Source: Hyphomonadaceae bacterium UBA1849 (GTDB taxonomy: Bacteria > Pseudomonadota > Alphaproteobacteria > Caulobacterales > Hyphomonadaceae). From it: a stretch of DNA of 64,000 nucleotides. Position 1 is the first letter of the stretch, and each line of letters opens with the position of its first letter. Position numbers and translations under genes: made by a program. Shown piece after piece: positions 35,778-45,316 of the stretch. Under the pieces are notes generated by a model, which did not search any database, had not been told where the DNA came from, and saw nothing but the letters and a program-made list of their open reading frames with translations. The DNA lies in assembly GCA_002338565.1 (NCBI GenBank), contig DDIN01000005.1, positions 207,607 through 271,606 on the forward strand, read 5' to 3'.

Positions 35778-36899
35778 ATGAAAATTGTTGTTCTAAAAGA
35801 ACGCAGCTCTGAAGAGAGTCGCGTTGCAGCCGTTCCCGAAACGGTCAAGAAGCTAACGGGAGCCGGTCACACACTCATCGTTGAGCCGGGTGCAGGCCTC
35901 GTTGCGGGTTTTCCTGATGCGGCCTACGAAGAAGCTGGTGCGCAGATTTTCGACAAGGAACTGGGCAATGCTGATCTGGTCATGGGCGTGCGCCGTCCAC
36001 CTGCAGAGGTTCTCTCTCAGGTGAAAGAAGGCGCGGGCGTTATTGGCCTTCTGGAGCCGCACTCCATCAAAGACAGCCTCGGCGACTTCAATGCGCGTAA
36101 ACTCATGGCTCTGTCCATGGAATACACGCCGCGTATCACACGCGCGCAGTCTATGGATGCGCTGTCATCCCAGTCCAACCTTGCGGGCTATCGTGCCGTG
36201 ATTGAGGGCGCTGCTCTCTATGGCCGCGCCATGCCAATGATGATGACTGCGGCGGGCACAGTTGCACCAGCTAAAGTCTTTGTGATGGGCGCTGGTGTGG
36301 CAGGCCTTCAGGCTATCGCGACAGCGCGTCGTCTCGGTGCGATTGTTACTGCGACTGACGTACGTCCTGCTGCAAAAGAGCAGGTCGCGTCTCTCGGCGG
36401 TAAATTCATCGCGGTTGAAGACGAAGAGTTCAAAGCAGCGGAAACTGCAGGCGGTTACGCCAAGCAGATGTCTGAAGAGTATCAGAAGAAGCAAGCTGAA
36501 CTCACGGCAAGTCACATCGCCAAGCAGGACATTGTCATCACGACAGCTCTGATTCCTGGCCGTCCGGCACCAACGCTCATCTCTGAAGAGATGGTCGCGA
36601 ACATGAAACCGGGCGCTGTCATCGTCGATATGGCTGTGGCGATGGGCGGTAACTGCCCACTCTCCAAGCCTGACGAAGTCGTCAATGTGAACGGCGTTAA
36701 GGTTGCAGGTTTCTCTAACCTACCAGCCCGTCTTGCAGCGGACTCGTCTTCGCTTCTGGCGAAAAACCTCGTTTCATTCCTGCCGCTCATCACTGGTGAG
36801 AACGGCGAATTTGCTCCTAAATTCGACGATGAAATCGTTGCGGCCATGACACTGACCCGCGACGGCGAAACCGTCCATGCAACACTCAAGGAGGGTTGA
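35778..36899 (+). CDS. pntAA: NAD(P) transhydrogenase alpha-1 subunit (NAD(H)-binding dI)
   Basis: Peripheral NAD(H)-binding subunit of the proton-translocating transhydrogenase that makes NADPH from NADH. The N-terminus [20 protein letters not shown] and the Rossmann block [22 protein letters not shown] are typical, with the dI mobile-loop region later in the chain. The 373-residue length equals the three-subunit form of Rhodospirillum. ATG 35778 is preferred over GTG 35769 by homology to the family N-terminus. First gene of the pnt operon. Confidence 0.95.
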   Translation: MKIVVLKERSSEESRVAAVPETVKKLTGAGHTLIVEPGAGLVAGFPDAAYEEAGAQIFDKELGNADLVMGVRRPPAEVLSQVKEGAGVIGLLEPHSIKDSLGDFNARKLMALSMEYTPRITRAQSMDALSSQSNLAGYRAVIEGAALYGRAMPMMMTAAGTVAPAKVFVMGAGVAGLQAIATARRLGAIVTATDVRPAAKEQVASLGGKFIAVEDEEFKAAETAGGYAKQMSEEYQKKQAELTASHIAKQDIVITTALIPGRPAPTLISEEMVANMKPGAVIVDMAVAMGGNCPLSKPDEVVNVNGVKVAGFSNLPARLAADSSSLLAKNLVSFLPLITGENGEFAPKFDDEIVAAMTLTRDGETVHATLKEG

Positions 36900-36903
36900 T
36901 CAC

Positions 36904-37296
36904 ATGACCTTCGTTCGTGCGCTGACTGCGCTTTTCCTTTCGGGCCTTGTGGCCCTTCCGGCTTTCGCAGCCGGCGGAGCAGGTGAGGGCGTTGACCCGA
37001 TCATCTTCCGTTTCGCTATTTTCGTGCTTGCGATCTTCGTGGGCTATTACGTTGTCTGGTCCGTTACACCGGCGCTTCACACGCCTCTGATGGCTGTGAC
37101 CAACGCGATTTCTTCTGTGATCATCGTTGGTGCACTCATCGCTGCGGCGGCTGGTGCAGGCATGGAACTCACAGGCGATCTCTGGATCTCAAAAGGCATG
37201 GGCGCAGTCGCGGCCGGCCTCGCAGCCGTCAACATTTTCGGCGGCTTCCTCGTAACCCAGCGCATGCTGGCTATGTACAAGAAGAAGGAGCGCTAG
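36904..37296 (+). CDS. pntAB: NAD(P) transhydrogenase alpha-2 subunit (membrane dII part)
   Basis: A 130-residue membrane subunit carrying the first TM helices of the proton channel. A short signal-like N-terminus ends LPAFA; three more hydrophobic segments follow, with the conserved [10 protein letters not shown] and [21 protein letters not shown] ending. It lies 4 bp after pntAA and 6 bp before pntB. Confidence 0.93.
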   Translation: MTFVRALTALFLSGLVALPAFAAGGAGEGVDPIIFRFAIFVLAIFVGYYVVWSVTPALHTPLMAVTNAISSVIIVGALIAAAAGAGMELTGDLWISKGMGAVAAGLAAVNIFGGFLVTQRMLAMYKKKER

Positions 37297-37302
37297 AGTC
37301 TC

Positions 37303-38736
37303 ATGAACGCGAATATTGCTGCGCTTCTGTATCTCGTATCCGGGATACTCTTCATCATGTCCCTTCGCGGACTTTCCAGCCCTGCTACGTCTCGTCAGGG
37401 TAACTATTACGGCATGATCGGTATGGCGATCGCTGTTGGTACAACGCTGGCTGTGCTGGCGACCGGCGGTGCGCTTGATGTGGTCACGCTTGGCCTGATC
37501 CTCGGCGGTATCGCTGTCGGTGGTATTGTCGGTGCGATCATCGCCAAGAAAATCCCGATGACGGCTATGCCTCAGCTCGTTGCGGCCTTCCACTCTCTGG
37601 TTGGTCTGGCGGCTGTACTCGTGGCGGCGGCTGCGCTTTATGCGCCGATTAATTTCGGCATTGCAGAGCTCAACGCTGACGGCTCTATCGGCAACCTCCA
37701 CACAGCCTCTCTGATCGAGCTGTCGCTGGGTTCGGCGATTGGTGCGATCACCTTCACTGGTTCCGTCATCGCGTTTGCCAAGCTGAACGGCAACATGTCA
37801 GGTGCGCCAATCCTTCTGCCGATGCGCCATGTTCTGAACATCCTGATCGGTGTCGCAATCGTCGCGCTGGTCGTGATGATGGTTCAGACAGGTGGTTCCC
37901 AGCCATGGATGTTCTGGGCGATTACGGGCCTCGCGCTTCTGCTCGGCATCACGCTGATCATTCCTATCGGTGGCGCGGACATGCCTGTTGTTGTGTCCAT
38001 GCTGAACTCTTACTCCGGTTGGGCGGCTGCTGCGCTCGGCTTCACACTGGCAAACACAGCGCTGATCATCACGGGTGCTCTGGTTGGTTCGTCCGGTGCG
38101 ATCCTCTCTTACATCATGTGTAAGGGCATGAACCGTAGCTTCATCTCGGTCATCCTTGGTGGCTTTGGTGCAGACGATTCCGGCGCTGGTGCTGGCGGCC
38201 CACAGGTCGACCGTCCGGTGAAAATTGGTTCGGCTGACGACGCGGCCTTCATCATGAAGAACGCGGGTAAAGTCATCATCGTACCAGGTTACGGTATGGC
38301 GGTTGCTCAGGCTCAGCACGCTCTGAAAGAAATGGCTGAGAAGCTGAAAGAAGAAGGCGTCGATGTCGCTTACGCGATCCACCCGGTCGCGGGTCGTATG
38401 CCGGGTCACATGAACGTGCTGCTCGCTGAAGCGAACGTGCCATATGACGAAGTGTTCGAGCTTGAAGATATCAACTCTGAATTCTCCCAGGCAGACGTAG
38501 CCTTCGTCATTGGCGCGAACGACGTCACCAACCCTGCAGCGAAAACAGACCCGACATCTCCGATTTTCGGCATGCCGATTCTGGACGTTGAAAATGCAGG
38601 CACGGTCCTCTTCATCAAGCGTTCGCTTGGCTCCGGCTATGCGGGCATCGAAAACGAGCTGTTCTTCAAGGACAACACAATGATGCTGCTCGCAGACGCT
38701 AAAAAGATGGTCGAAGACATCGTGAAGGGCTTGTAA
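37303..38736 (+). CDS. pntB: NAD(P) transhydrogenase beta subunit
   Basis: A 477-residue subunit with about eight or nine TM helices, then the NADP(H)-binding dIII domain. The NADP site includes VIIVPGYGMAVAQAQHAL, HPVAGRMPGHMNVLLAEA, and the ANDVTNPAA and KRSLGSGYAGIENELF segments. All are intact. Third gene of the operon, followed by a strong terminator. Confidence 0.96.
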   Translation: MNANIAALLYLVSGILFIMSLRGLSSPATSRQGNYYGMIGMAIAVGTTLAVLATGGALDVVTLGLILGGIAVGGIVGAIIAKKIPMTAMPQLVAAFHSLVGLAAVLVAAAALYAPINFGIAELNADGSIGNLHTASLIELSLGSAIGAITFTGSVIAFAKLNGNMSGAPILLPMRHVLNILIGVAIVALVVMMVQTGGSQPWMFWAITGLALLLGITLIIPIGGADMPVVVSMLNSYSGWAAAALGFTLANTALIITGALVGSSGAILSYIMCKGMNRSFISVILGGFGADDSGAGAGGPQVDRPVKIGSADDAAFIMKNAGKVIIVPGYGMAVAQAQHALKEMAEKLKEEGVDVAYAIHPVAGRMPGHMNVLLAEANVPYDEVFELEDINSEFSQADVAFVIGANDVTNPAAKTDPTSPIFGMPILDVENAGTVLFIKRSLGSGYAGIENELFFKDNTMMLLADAKKMVEDIVKGL

Positions 38737-38783
38737 TCACAAGCAAATCACTTGAACACTGCACTCACTAAATGCACCCTTAT

Positions 38784-38821
38784 GCCCCGGTGGTCTTCAC
38801 GATCTCCGGGGCTTTTTTTAT
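38784..38821 (+). terminator. Intrinsic terminator of the pnt operon
   Basis: Stem GCCCCGG (38784-38790)/CCGGGGC (38806-38812), a 15-nt loop, then seven T (38813-38819). Confidence 0.9.
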
Positions 38822-38905
38822 TTTTTAATTGCGGCTATGGAGCAAATGTGAGCGCGTTATGTGCGATCAGGATGACAATTATTCCTGATGAGGATAACCT
38901 TTGGC

Positions 38906-39883
38906 ATGGCCCGGATTGAGAACGATAAAACATTACCGCATGCCGAACGTATTCTGACGACGATTGAGTCGGGAGCAGCGGCAGCCAAGTCCATGGTGGT
39001 GGCATCATGGGCGCGCTCGGTGAATGTTCACGGGCTCGCGCCTGATTTGTCTCCCAGCGTGCAGCGCTGGAGCGAGAGCGATCTGTCTGAACGCCGCGAT
39101 CGCATGTCCCGCATGCTTCATGTCTCCCAGCCGACGGTTGAACGCCTTCTTGGCATGGTCTCGCTGGCAGGCTGCGCGGTCTTCCTATGCGACAAAGACG
39201 GCGTGATTCTCGAAAGCCACAGCACATCGAATGATCGCGATCATTTTGAAAAAGTTGGGCTCGGCCGCGGGGCGGACTGGTCTGAGGGCGCACAGGGCAC
39301 GAACGGTATTGGAACCTGCATTGCCGAGGGCAGGGCGGTTTCTATCCATCAGGACCAACACTTTATCGCCAGCAATACGCCGCTCCACTGTATGGGCGCG
39401 CCGATTTTCGACGTTGAGGGCAACCTAGCAGCGGTGATCGATATTTCTGCCTGCAGGTCCGACCTTAACGGAGCGATGTCCACACTGATCTCACAAGCGG
39501 TGAATGATGCAGCGGGCCAGATCGAGGCAGATAATTTCTGTGACGTCTATTCCGGCATGCGCATTCTGAAGGGCAATAGCGATAACCGTCGCACGCCGGT
39601 GCTGCTTGCAGTGAACAGCGATGACCTTGTGATTGGTGCAACCCGTGCTGCGCGCAAGCTATATGGCCTGCCGAGCAGATCAGCCTTCACGCCGAAGCCG
39701 ACGGCTGACCTGCTCGGTGAGCATGAAGTGCGGGGTATCGGACTCGACAATGCCGAGCGCCGTGAAATCAATCGCGCCATCGCGCGCGCCAAGGGCAATA
39801 TGAGCGAGGCAGCCCGTCTTCTCGGCGTTAGCCGCGCCACGTTCTATCGCCGCGCCAAGAAGCTCGGCCTGCTGAACGGCTAA
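38906..39883 (+). CDS. AcoR-like GAF/Fis transcriptional regulator lacking the AAA+ domain
   Basis: A 325-residue regulator. The N-terminal part (SWARSVNVHGL) and a GAF domain (about 70-185, CAVFLCDKDGVILESHST, then GTNGIGTCIAEGRAVSIHQDQHF) match AcoR-type activators of alcohol and acetoin metabolism. The C-terminus is a Fis HTH (NMSEAARLLGVSRATFYRR). The sigma-54-contacting AAA+ ATPase (no Walker A, no GAFTGA) is absent and replaced by a short linker. It therefore should act on ordinary sigma-70 promoters. It sits immediately upstream of an aldehyde dehydrogenase with matching operators between. ATG 38888 is an alternative start. Confidence 0.88.
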   Translation: MARIENDKTLPHAERILTTIESGAAAAKSMVVASWARSVNVHGLAPDLSPSVQRWSESDLSERRDRMSRMLHVSQPTVERLLGMVSLAGCAVFLCDKDGVILESHSTSNDRDHFEKVGLGRGADWSEGAQGTNGIGTCIAEGRAVSIHQDQHFIASNTPLHCMGAPIFDVEGNLAAVIDISACRSDLNGAMSTLISQAVNDAAGQIEADNFCDVYSGMRILKGNSDNRRTPVLLAVNSDDLVIGATRAARKLYGLPSRSAFTPKPTADLLGEHEVRGIGLDNAERREINRAIARAKGNMSEAARLLGVSRATFYRRAKKLGLLNG

Positions 39884-39903
39884 AGCAATTCCCAATGAAA
39901 CTG

Positions 39904-39932
39904 TGTCTCAGAAGTGAGACAGAACTGTCTCA
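39904..39932. promoter_or_regulatory. Three-half-site operator upstream of aldehyde dehydrogenase
   Basis: TGTCTCA (39904-39910), GAAG, TGAGACA (39915-39921), GAAC, TGTCTCA (39926-39932). Each neighbouring pair forms a perfect 7-bp palindrome at 4-bp spacing. An outer pair, TGAAAC (39896-39901) and GTTTCA (39939-39944), nearly shares the same centre. Likely binding site of the Fis-type regulator encoded just upstream. Confidence 0.65.
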
Positions 39933-40028
39933 GCCGCTGTTTCACCCCCGCTGACAGGTCGCCCACGTTCCGTCAGACATATCTCCAGACGCCCCGATCT
40001 CATGATGGGCGCAATTCTGGAGGAAAAA

Positions 40029-41552
40029 ATGGCAGACACGCTTCATTCAAGCGACGCTAAGTACACGTCACCGTTCAAATCCCGCTATGACAACTTCATC
40101 AACGGCCAGTTTGTTGCGCCGAATGCGGGCCGCTATTTCGACAACACATCTCCGGTCACCGGCGGCGTGATATGTCAGATCGCCCGTTCGGACGCGTCCG
40201 ATATCGAAGCTGCACTCGACGCGGCACACGCTGCGAAAGATGCATGGGCACGCACATCAACAACAGAGCGTGCAAACATTCTGAACCGTATCGCAGACCG
40301 CATGGAAGAGAACCTCGAGCTTCTCGCCACATGTGAGACCTGGGATAACGGCAAGCCGATCCGCGAAACCATGGCTGCGGACATGCCGCTCGCGGTTGAC
40401 CATTTCCGCTATTTTGCCGGCTGTATCCGTGCGCAGGAAGGCGGTATTTCCGAGATCGATCACGATACGGTCGCGTATCACTTCCACGAGCCTCTTGGCG
40501 TTGTTGGTCAGATCATTCCGTGGAACTTCCCGATGCTCATGGCTGCATGGAAGCTGGCGCCAGCGCTTGCGGCAGGTAACTGCGTGGTTCTGAAGCCTGC
40601 AGAGCAGACACCAGCAACAATCCTCGTATTCGCCGAATTGATCGCTGATCTTCTGCCACCTGGCGTGCTGAACATTGTGAACGGTTTTGGCCTCGAAGCC
40701 GGTAAGCCTCTGGCGTCTAGCTCCCGCATTGCGAAGATTGCCTTCACGGGTGAAACGACAACGGGTCGTCTCATCATGCAGTACGCATCTGAAAACCTTA
40801 TTCCGGTCACGCTGGAACTCGGCGGTAAGTCTCCGAACATCTTCTTCGAAGACGTGATGCGCGCTGACGATGACTATCTCGACAAGGCGATTGAAGGCTT
40901 TGTGATGTTTGCGCTCAACCAGGGCGAGGTATGCACCTGTCCGTCACGCGCACTCATTCATGAGAACATTTATGACCGCTTCATGGAGCGTGCTCTGAAA
41001 CGCGTTGAGCAGATCGTTCAGGGTGACCCGCGCGACATCAACACCATGATTGGTGCACAGGCATCTTCCGAGCAGAAAGAGAAAATCCTGTCTTACTTCG
41101 ACATTGGTCGTCAGGAAGGCGCGGAAGTTCTCATCGGTGGTGAAGCTGCGAATCTCGGCGGAGAACTGGCGAATGGCTATTACGTGAAGCCGACCGTCCT
41201 GAAGGGCCACAACAAGATGCGCGTCTTCCAGGAAGAGATTTTCGGTCCTGTTGTGTCGGTCACGACCTTCAAGGACGATGAAGAAGCGCTCTCCATCGCG
41301 AACGACACGCTCTATGGTCTGGGCGCTGGTGTGTGGAGCCGTGAGGCAAACACTTGCTACCGCTTCGGCCGCGCCATTCAGGCGGGTCGTGTCTGGACAA
41401 ACTGCTACCACGCATACCCTGCACACGCAGCGTTCGGCGGCTACAAACAGTCCGGCATCGGTCGTGAGAACCACTCCAAAATGCTCGACCATTACCAACA
41501 GACGAAGAACATGCTCGTGAGCTACGCGCCACAGAAGCTGGGCTTCTTCTAA
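40029..41552 (+). CDS. NAD-dependent aldehyde dehydrogenase (ExaC/AldB type)
   Basis: A 507-residue aldehyde dehydrogenase that oxidises acetaldehyde or similar aldehydes to acids. Catalytic Glu is in [11 protein letters not shown], and the catalytic Cys in [13 protein letters not shown], where the double CTC is the ExaC/AcoD subgroup pattern. The NAD-binding [17 protein letters not shown] and FTGETTTGR are intact, and the C-terminus [16 protein letters not shown] is typical. ATG 40029 has GGAGG seven bases upstream. Regulated probably by the upstream AcoR-like protein through the TGTCTCA repeats. Confidence 0.95.
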   Translation: MADTLHSSDAKYTSPFKSRYDNFINGQFVAPNAGRYFDNTSPVTGGVICQIARSDASDIEAALDAAHAAKDAWARTSTTERANILNRIADRMEENLELLATCETWDNGKPIRETMAADMPLAVDHFRYFAGCIRAQEGGISEIDHDTVAYHFHEPLGVVGQIIPWNFPMLMAAWKLAPALAAGNCVVLKPAEQTPATILVFAELIADLLPPGVLNIVNGFGLEAGKPLASSSRIAKIAFTGETTTGRLIMQYASENLIPVTLELGGKSPNIFFEDVMRADDDYLDKAIEGFVMFALNQGEVCTCPSRALIHENIYDRFMERALKRVEQIVQGDPRDINTMIGAQASSEQKEKILSYFDIGRQEGAEVLIGGEAANLGGELANGYYVKPTVLKGHNKMRVFQEEIFGPVVSVTTFKDDEEALSIANDTLYGLGAGVWSREANTCYRFGRAIQAGRVWTNCYHAYPAHAAFGGYKQSGIGRENHSKMLDHYQQTKNMLVSYAPQKLGFF

Positions 41553-41568
41553 GAACTACCACTGAACT

Positions 41569-41661
41569 GGCAGGCTCTCAGACGTTAGGCTGACTTACGT
41601 TTCCTTCCCTCCCTTGAAGCAGTCGGCGTCTGCTTAGTTAAGGGCCTGCCACTCTTTTTTT
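41569..41661 (+). terminator. Probable structured terminator after aldehyde dehydrogenase
   Basis: GGCAGGC (41569-41575) can pair with GCCTGCC (41644-41650), which is followed by seven T (41655-41661). The enclosed region holds a smaller AGCAG/CTGCT hairpin. Long-range pairing makes this less certain than a simple hairpin. Confidence 0.45.
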
Positions 41662-41807
41662 CAGACAATTTCTGACTTCACGCGCTGACGCTCAATGATC
41701 AGTCGGGAGTCCCCGTGTGCCTTCGGATAGGGGCGAAGCACCGGACAATTCTTAGGCGAGAGACTGAAGAGGAAAAAATACCTCGGGAGGAAAAGGAGTC
41801 TCATCCC

Positions 41808-42518
41808 ATGTTGTACAGAGTAACAAAAACACTGGTCGGGGCGTGCGCAGCTTGCGTACTTGGTTTCAGCGGCGCAGCTAATGCTCAGGACGCAGAACAA
41901 AATGAAATTTCATGGTCAGCCTCGCTGACCGGCGCAACAGAATATATCTGGCGCGGCGTAGAACAGTCAGCCGGTGACCCGGCAGTGTTCGCAGCGGTCA
42001 GCGCATCTTACGGCAACTTCTATGCTGGTGCAGGCATTGAGAATGTCGACTTTGCAGGCATCGACACTGAATATGATTTCTGGGTCGGCTACGCGGCGCC
42101 AATCGCCGACGGCACGACCTTTGATATCGGTCTTGTCCGCTATGGATATCTTGATGCGCCATCTGGTCTTGATCTTGATACGGTCGAATTGAAGCTGGCT
42201 CTCAGTCATGACTTTGGCGGTTTTTCCGCAGGCATCATCGCGATGATTACCGACGACTTCTTCGCAACCGAAGCGAGCGCCCAACACATCGAAGTGAATG
42301 CCAGCACGCCGGTGTCAGAAAACTGGACCATTTCGGGTTCGGTTGGCCATCAGATGCTGGATAACAGTGCGGGCAATTACACCCATTGGAATATTGGTGC
42401 CTCACGAAGTGTTGCTGACAATGTGACCCTTGATATCCGCTATATTGATACGGACGCCGACTATCTCGGCGGCGCGGCTGACGAGCGCATTGTCGCGTCG
42501 TTCAGCGTCGCGTTCTAA
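41808..42518 (+). CDS. TorF-family putative outer-membrane porin (Gcw_chp)
   Basis: A 236-residue exported beta-barrel with a signal peptide ending ANAQ. The Gcw_chp signature TGATEYIWRGVEQSAGDPAVF is present, followed by alternating strands (GNFYAGAGIENVDF, YDFWVGYAAPI) and a C-terminal FSVAF ending in Phe. GGGAGGAAAAGGAG precedes the ATG, with a leader of about 250 bases. Position between aldehyde dehydrogenase and DUF779 suggests a role in uptake for the same pathway, but the family's substrate is unknown. Confidence 0.88.
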   Translation: MLYRVTKTLVGACAACVLGFSGAANAQDAEQNEISWSASLTGATEYIWRGVEQSAGDPAVFAAVSASYGNFYAGAGIENVDFAGIDTEYDFWVGYAAPIADGTTFDIGLVRYGYLDAPSGLDLDTVELKLALSHDFGGFSAGIIAMITDDFFATEASAQHIEVNASTPVSENWTISGSVGHQMLDNSAGNYTHWNIGASRSVADNVTLDIRYIDTDADYLGGAADERIVASFSVAF

Positions 42519-42532
42519 CTGTCTCTCGCCTG

Positions 42533-42587
42533 CTCCCGATGTGGAGGCCGGTGCTGTTACATCTGCAGGCGCATCGGGAGACTTTTT
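42533..42587 (+). terminator. Intrinsic terminator between porin and DUF779 genes
   Basis: Perfect 9-bp arms CTCCCGATG (42533-42541) and CATCGGGAG (42572-42580), then five T (42583-42587). The loop is about 30 nt. DUF779 lies only 27 bp after, so it would be expressed by read-through. Confidence 0.7.
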
Positions 42588-42613
42588 GTAAAAGATAAAG
42601 CAGGAGGAAGAGA

Positions 42614-42976
42614 ATGACTGATCAGCCAAACCGCGTGAGCGCAACCGATGCGGCAAAGGCCTTTATCGCCGAGATCAGAGCAGATCATCCGGAGATTCTC
42701 TTCCATCAGTCAGGCGGGTGCTGTGATGGCTCCAGCCCGATGTGCTATCCCGCTGATGATTTCAAAGTCGGCGAGAGCGACGTGAAGCTTGGCGAGATTG
42801 ATGGTGTGCCGGTCTATATCTCAGCTTCGCAGTTTGAGGCGTGGAAGCACACGCAGCTGATTCTGGATGTGGTGCCGGGACGCGGCGGCATGTTCAGCCT
42901 GGACAATGGCCGCGAGAAGCGCTTCCTCACCCGATCCCGCGTGTTCACGGATGAGGAAATGGCGTCTCTGGGTTAG
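42614..42976 (+). CDS. DUF779 family protein associated with aldehyde dehydrogenase
   Basis: A 120-residue protein with the DUF779 hallmark HQSGGCCDGSSPMCYP, a cysteine cluster, followed by DVKLGEIDGVPVYIS and DVVPGRGGMFSLDN. The family usually neighbours AldB/ExaC-type aldehyde dehydrogenases, as here. AGGAGGAAGAG precedes the ATG. It overlaps the convergent acyl-CoA synthetase by 4 bp. Molecular role is not established; metal or redox function through the cysteines is plausible. Confidence 0.88.
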   Translation: MTDQPNRVSATDAAKAFIAEIRADHPEILFHQSGGCCDGSSPMCYPADDFKVGESDVKLGEIDGVPVYISASQFEAWKHTQLILDVVPGRGGMFSLDNGREKRFLTRSRVFTDEEMASLG

Positions 42977-44502
42977 ACCTTACGGCCAGCTTCTTCCCAA
43001 TATGGCGCGCGCAGCTTAGCCTTGAAAATCTTGCCGCTATCCTGACGTGGCAGTTCATCATGGACATCCAGCTTGCGTGGGATTTTGAACTTCGCAAGAC
43101 GCGGTTCCAGCCAGGCTTTTACATCCTGAAGCGTGACCGACTTATCGGGCTGGCAGGTGACTGCAGCGACGATTAATTCGCCAAATTCCGGGTCAGGCGC
43201 CCCAAACACCGCGCAGTCGGCAATCTCTGGCATAAGAATCAGCTCTGCTTCGATCTCCGCAGGGAAGATGTTCGCGCCGCCGGAAATGATCATGTCCTTC
43301 TTCCGGTCGGAGATGAAAATGTACCCGTCCTCGTCGACATATCCCATATCGCCAACGGTTGAGAGATTGCCCTGTCGCTGGCCGTCCAGATTGCCATCCT
43401 GATTCGTGTATTCGAAATCGCCATAGGTTGGCAGATGGATGTAGAGCGTGCCGACTTCGCCCGTCGGGACTTCGTTGAAGTCATCATCCAGCACTTTCAC
43501 CGTGCCGCCTGGCAGGATTTTGCCTACAGAGCCCGGCTTGGCTTTGGCTTCATCTGAGCTGATCAGGGTCATGAAACCGATCTCGCTCGCGCCATAGGAT
43601 TCGTTGAGGATCGGCCCGAACCAGTCGATCATCTCGTTCTTCACCTCAATCGGCCAGGGCGAGCCGGTAGAAATGGTGAAGCGGAGCGAGCTGACATTGT
43701 ATTTCTCGCGCACTTCCTTCGGCAGTTTCAGAAGCCGGATGCACATGGTCGGCACGATATAGGCGTGGGTGATACCGAACTTCTCAACCGTTTGCAGGAA
43801 GCCTTCCGGATCGAATTTCGGGTCAACGAAGATATCAACGTCACCCGCTGCGAGGCAGAAACTGGAAAGCGTGTTCGGTGCACTGTGGTAGAGCGGGGCA
43901 GAGACATAGAACCGGTCGCCATCCTGCGCGCCCATCAGGTTTCGACAGAGGCCAAGAAAGGCATCCCACCTGTCCGGCCCGTCCTCATTGAAGGCGCGCT
44001 TAATGCCTTTCGGGCGGCCGGTGGACCCTGAGGTATAGGCAAACATGCCGCGCAGCTTCTGGGCTTCGCCTTCATACTGACCTGTCGATGCCAGTAGCTT
44101 TGTGAGGCTGATCGTACCAGCCGGGCTGCGGTTATCTACGCCATAAGACAGCTGGATGCATTCCGGCACGGGAAACGCGATGACGGGCAGGTCTGTGCTC
44201 AATTCAGACATGACGGGCTGCAAAAGATCGGAATGCCCGTAGAGGATTTTCGACTGCGAATCCTCGACGATGTATTTCACTTCCTTTGGTGCCGCATGCC
44301 AGTTGATCAGCGCAAAGCGAACGCCAACAATGCGGCACGCTTCCATCAACGCGAACATCATCGTGTCATTGCGAAGGAGGACCGCGACAGAATCATTCGG
44401 TTCTACGCCGCGTGAAACCATATCGGCCGCAATGCGACGGGCGTTTGCAAGATGCTCGGACTGGCTCGTCCGTACACCTGCCAGATAAAGATCTCCGGCC
44501 AA
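42973..44502 (-). CDS. AMP-binding acyl-CoA synthetase/ligase
   Basis: A 509-residue adenylate-forming enzyme that activates a carboxylic acid to its CoA thioester. The P-loop-like core is YTSGSTGRPKG, the A5 motif NESYGASEIG, A7 VGDMGYVDEDGYIFISDRKKD, and the C-terminal catalytic Lys in PRQDSGKIFKAKLR. The start is TTG (44500-44502), supported by GGGAGG five bases upstream; there is no better ATG. The chain length of the substrate is unknown. Divergent from an FMN reductase gene. Confidence 0.92.
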   Translation of the reverse strand: MAGDLYLAGVRTSQSEHLANARRIAADMVSRGVEPNDSVAVLLRNDTMMFALMEACRIVGVRFALINWHAAPKEVKYIVEDSQSKILYGHSDLLQPVMSELSTDLPVIAFPVPECIQLSYGVDNRSPAGTISLTKLLASTGQYEGEAQKLRGMFAYTSGSTGRPKGIKRAFNEDGPDRWDAFLGLCRNLMGAQDGDRFYVSAPLYHSAPNTLSSFCLAAGDVDIFVDPKFDPEGFLQTVEKFGITHAYIVPTMCIRLLKLPKEVREKYNVSSLRFTISTGSPWPIEVKNEMIDWFGPILNESYGASEIGFMTLISSDEAKAKPGSVGKILPGGTVKVLDDDFNEVPTGEVGTLYIHLPTYGDFEYTNQDGNLDGQRQGNLSTVGDMGYVDEDGYIFISDRKKDMIISGGANIFPAEIEAELILMPEIADCAVFGAPDPEFGELIVAAVTCQPDKSVTLQDVKAWLEPRLAKFKIPRKLDVHDELPRQDSGKIFKAKLRAPYWEEAGRKV

Positions 44503-44735
44503 TTATTCCTCCCAGAATGATGTTTTCAGAGAGCATGCTTTGAAGGCGGGGGAGGCGTCAATGATGACTCTGCGGTAGGTCGGAACATCAATAAGGGCAT
44601 CATGATTTGAAGCCGTATTTCATCACTAAGGTGTGATCAGGTTTCGGAGCGTGGCTGCTATGCTCAAATGCATGAAACCCCACATGTTTTCAGACGTTTG
44701 CAAGACGAACAATGTTACATGAAAGGCATTAGAAA

Positions 44736-45296
44736 ATGAGTGAGACTTTTGAGATTGCGGTCCTTGTAGGTAGCCTGAGAAAGGAATCGCTGAACCGGAA
44801 GCTCGCTGAGGCGATGACAGCGCTCGCACCGGACGGTTTATCGTTCGAGTTCGTTACAATCGGTGATCTGCCGCTCTACAATGAAGACTTGGAAGCGGAT
44901 GTTCCCGACGCGTGGACGCGGTTTCGCGACACGATGAAGACCAAACAAGGCGTTCTGTTCTTCACACCGGAGTATAACCGGTCGGTTCCGGGCGCGCTGA
45001 AGAACGCGCTGGACGTCGGATCAAGGCCTTATGGCCAGAGCGTCTGGGACAAGAAGCCGGCAGCGATTGTCACGGCATCACCGGGTGCATTGGCTGCGTT
45101 TGGCGCTAACCACCATCTGCGTCAGTCTCTGGTCTTCCTGAATATGCCAACTCTACAGCAGCCTGAGGCCTATATCGGTCAGGTCAATAAGTTGCTCTCT
45201 GAGGACGGTGAGATCGTCAGTGATGATACCAAATCCTTCCTGACGACTTTCATGAATGCCTTCGCTTCATGGGTGGAACGTCACAAGGATTACTAA
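44736..45296 (+). CDS. NADPH-dependent FMN reductase (flavodoxin-fold)
   Basis: A 186-residue flavoprotein of the ChrR/YieF type. FMN phosphate-binding loop GSLRKESLNRKLAEA and the second FMN loop FFTPEYNRSVPGALKNALD are both diagnostic. Such enzymes reduce quinones, flavins or chromate in the cytoplasm and protect against redox-cycling compounds. It is monocistronic, with a 230-bp divergent gap to the acyl-CoA synthetase. Confidence 0.93.
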   Translation: MSETFEIAVLVGSLRKESLNRKLAEAMTALAPDGLSFEFVTIGDLPLYNEDLEADVPDAWTRFRDTMKTKQGVLFFTPEYNRSVPGALKNALDVGSRPYGQSVWDKKPAAIVTASPGALAAFGANHHLRQSLVFLNMPTLQQPEAYIGQVNKLLSEDGEIVSDDTKSFLTTFMNAFASWVERHKDY

Positions 45297-45316
45297 TCGG
45301 CGCGCAGACTGCGGGG

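Noticed and set aside
39945..40028. Sigma-54 (-24/-12) promoter before the aldehyde dehydrogenase
   Set aside because: No GG-N10-GC element with the TGGCAC/TTGC consensus was visible, and the regulator lacks the AAA+ domain.
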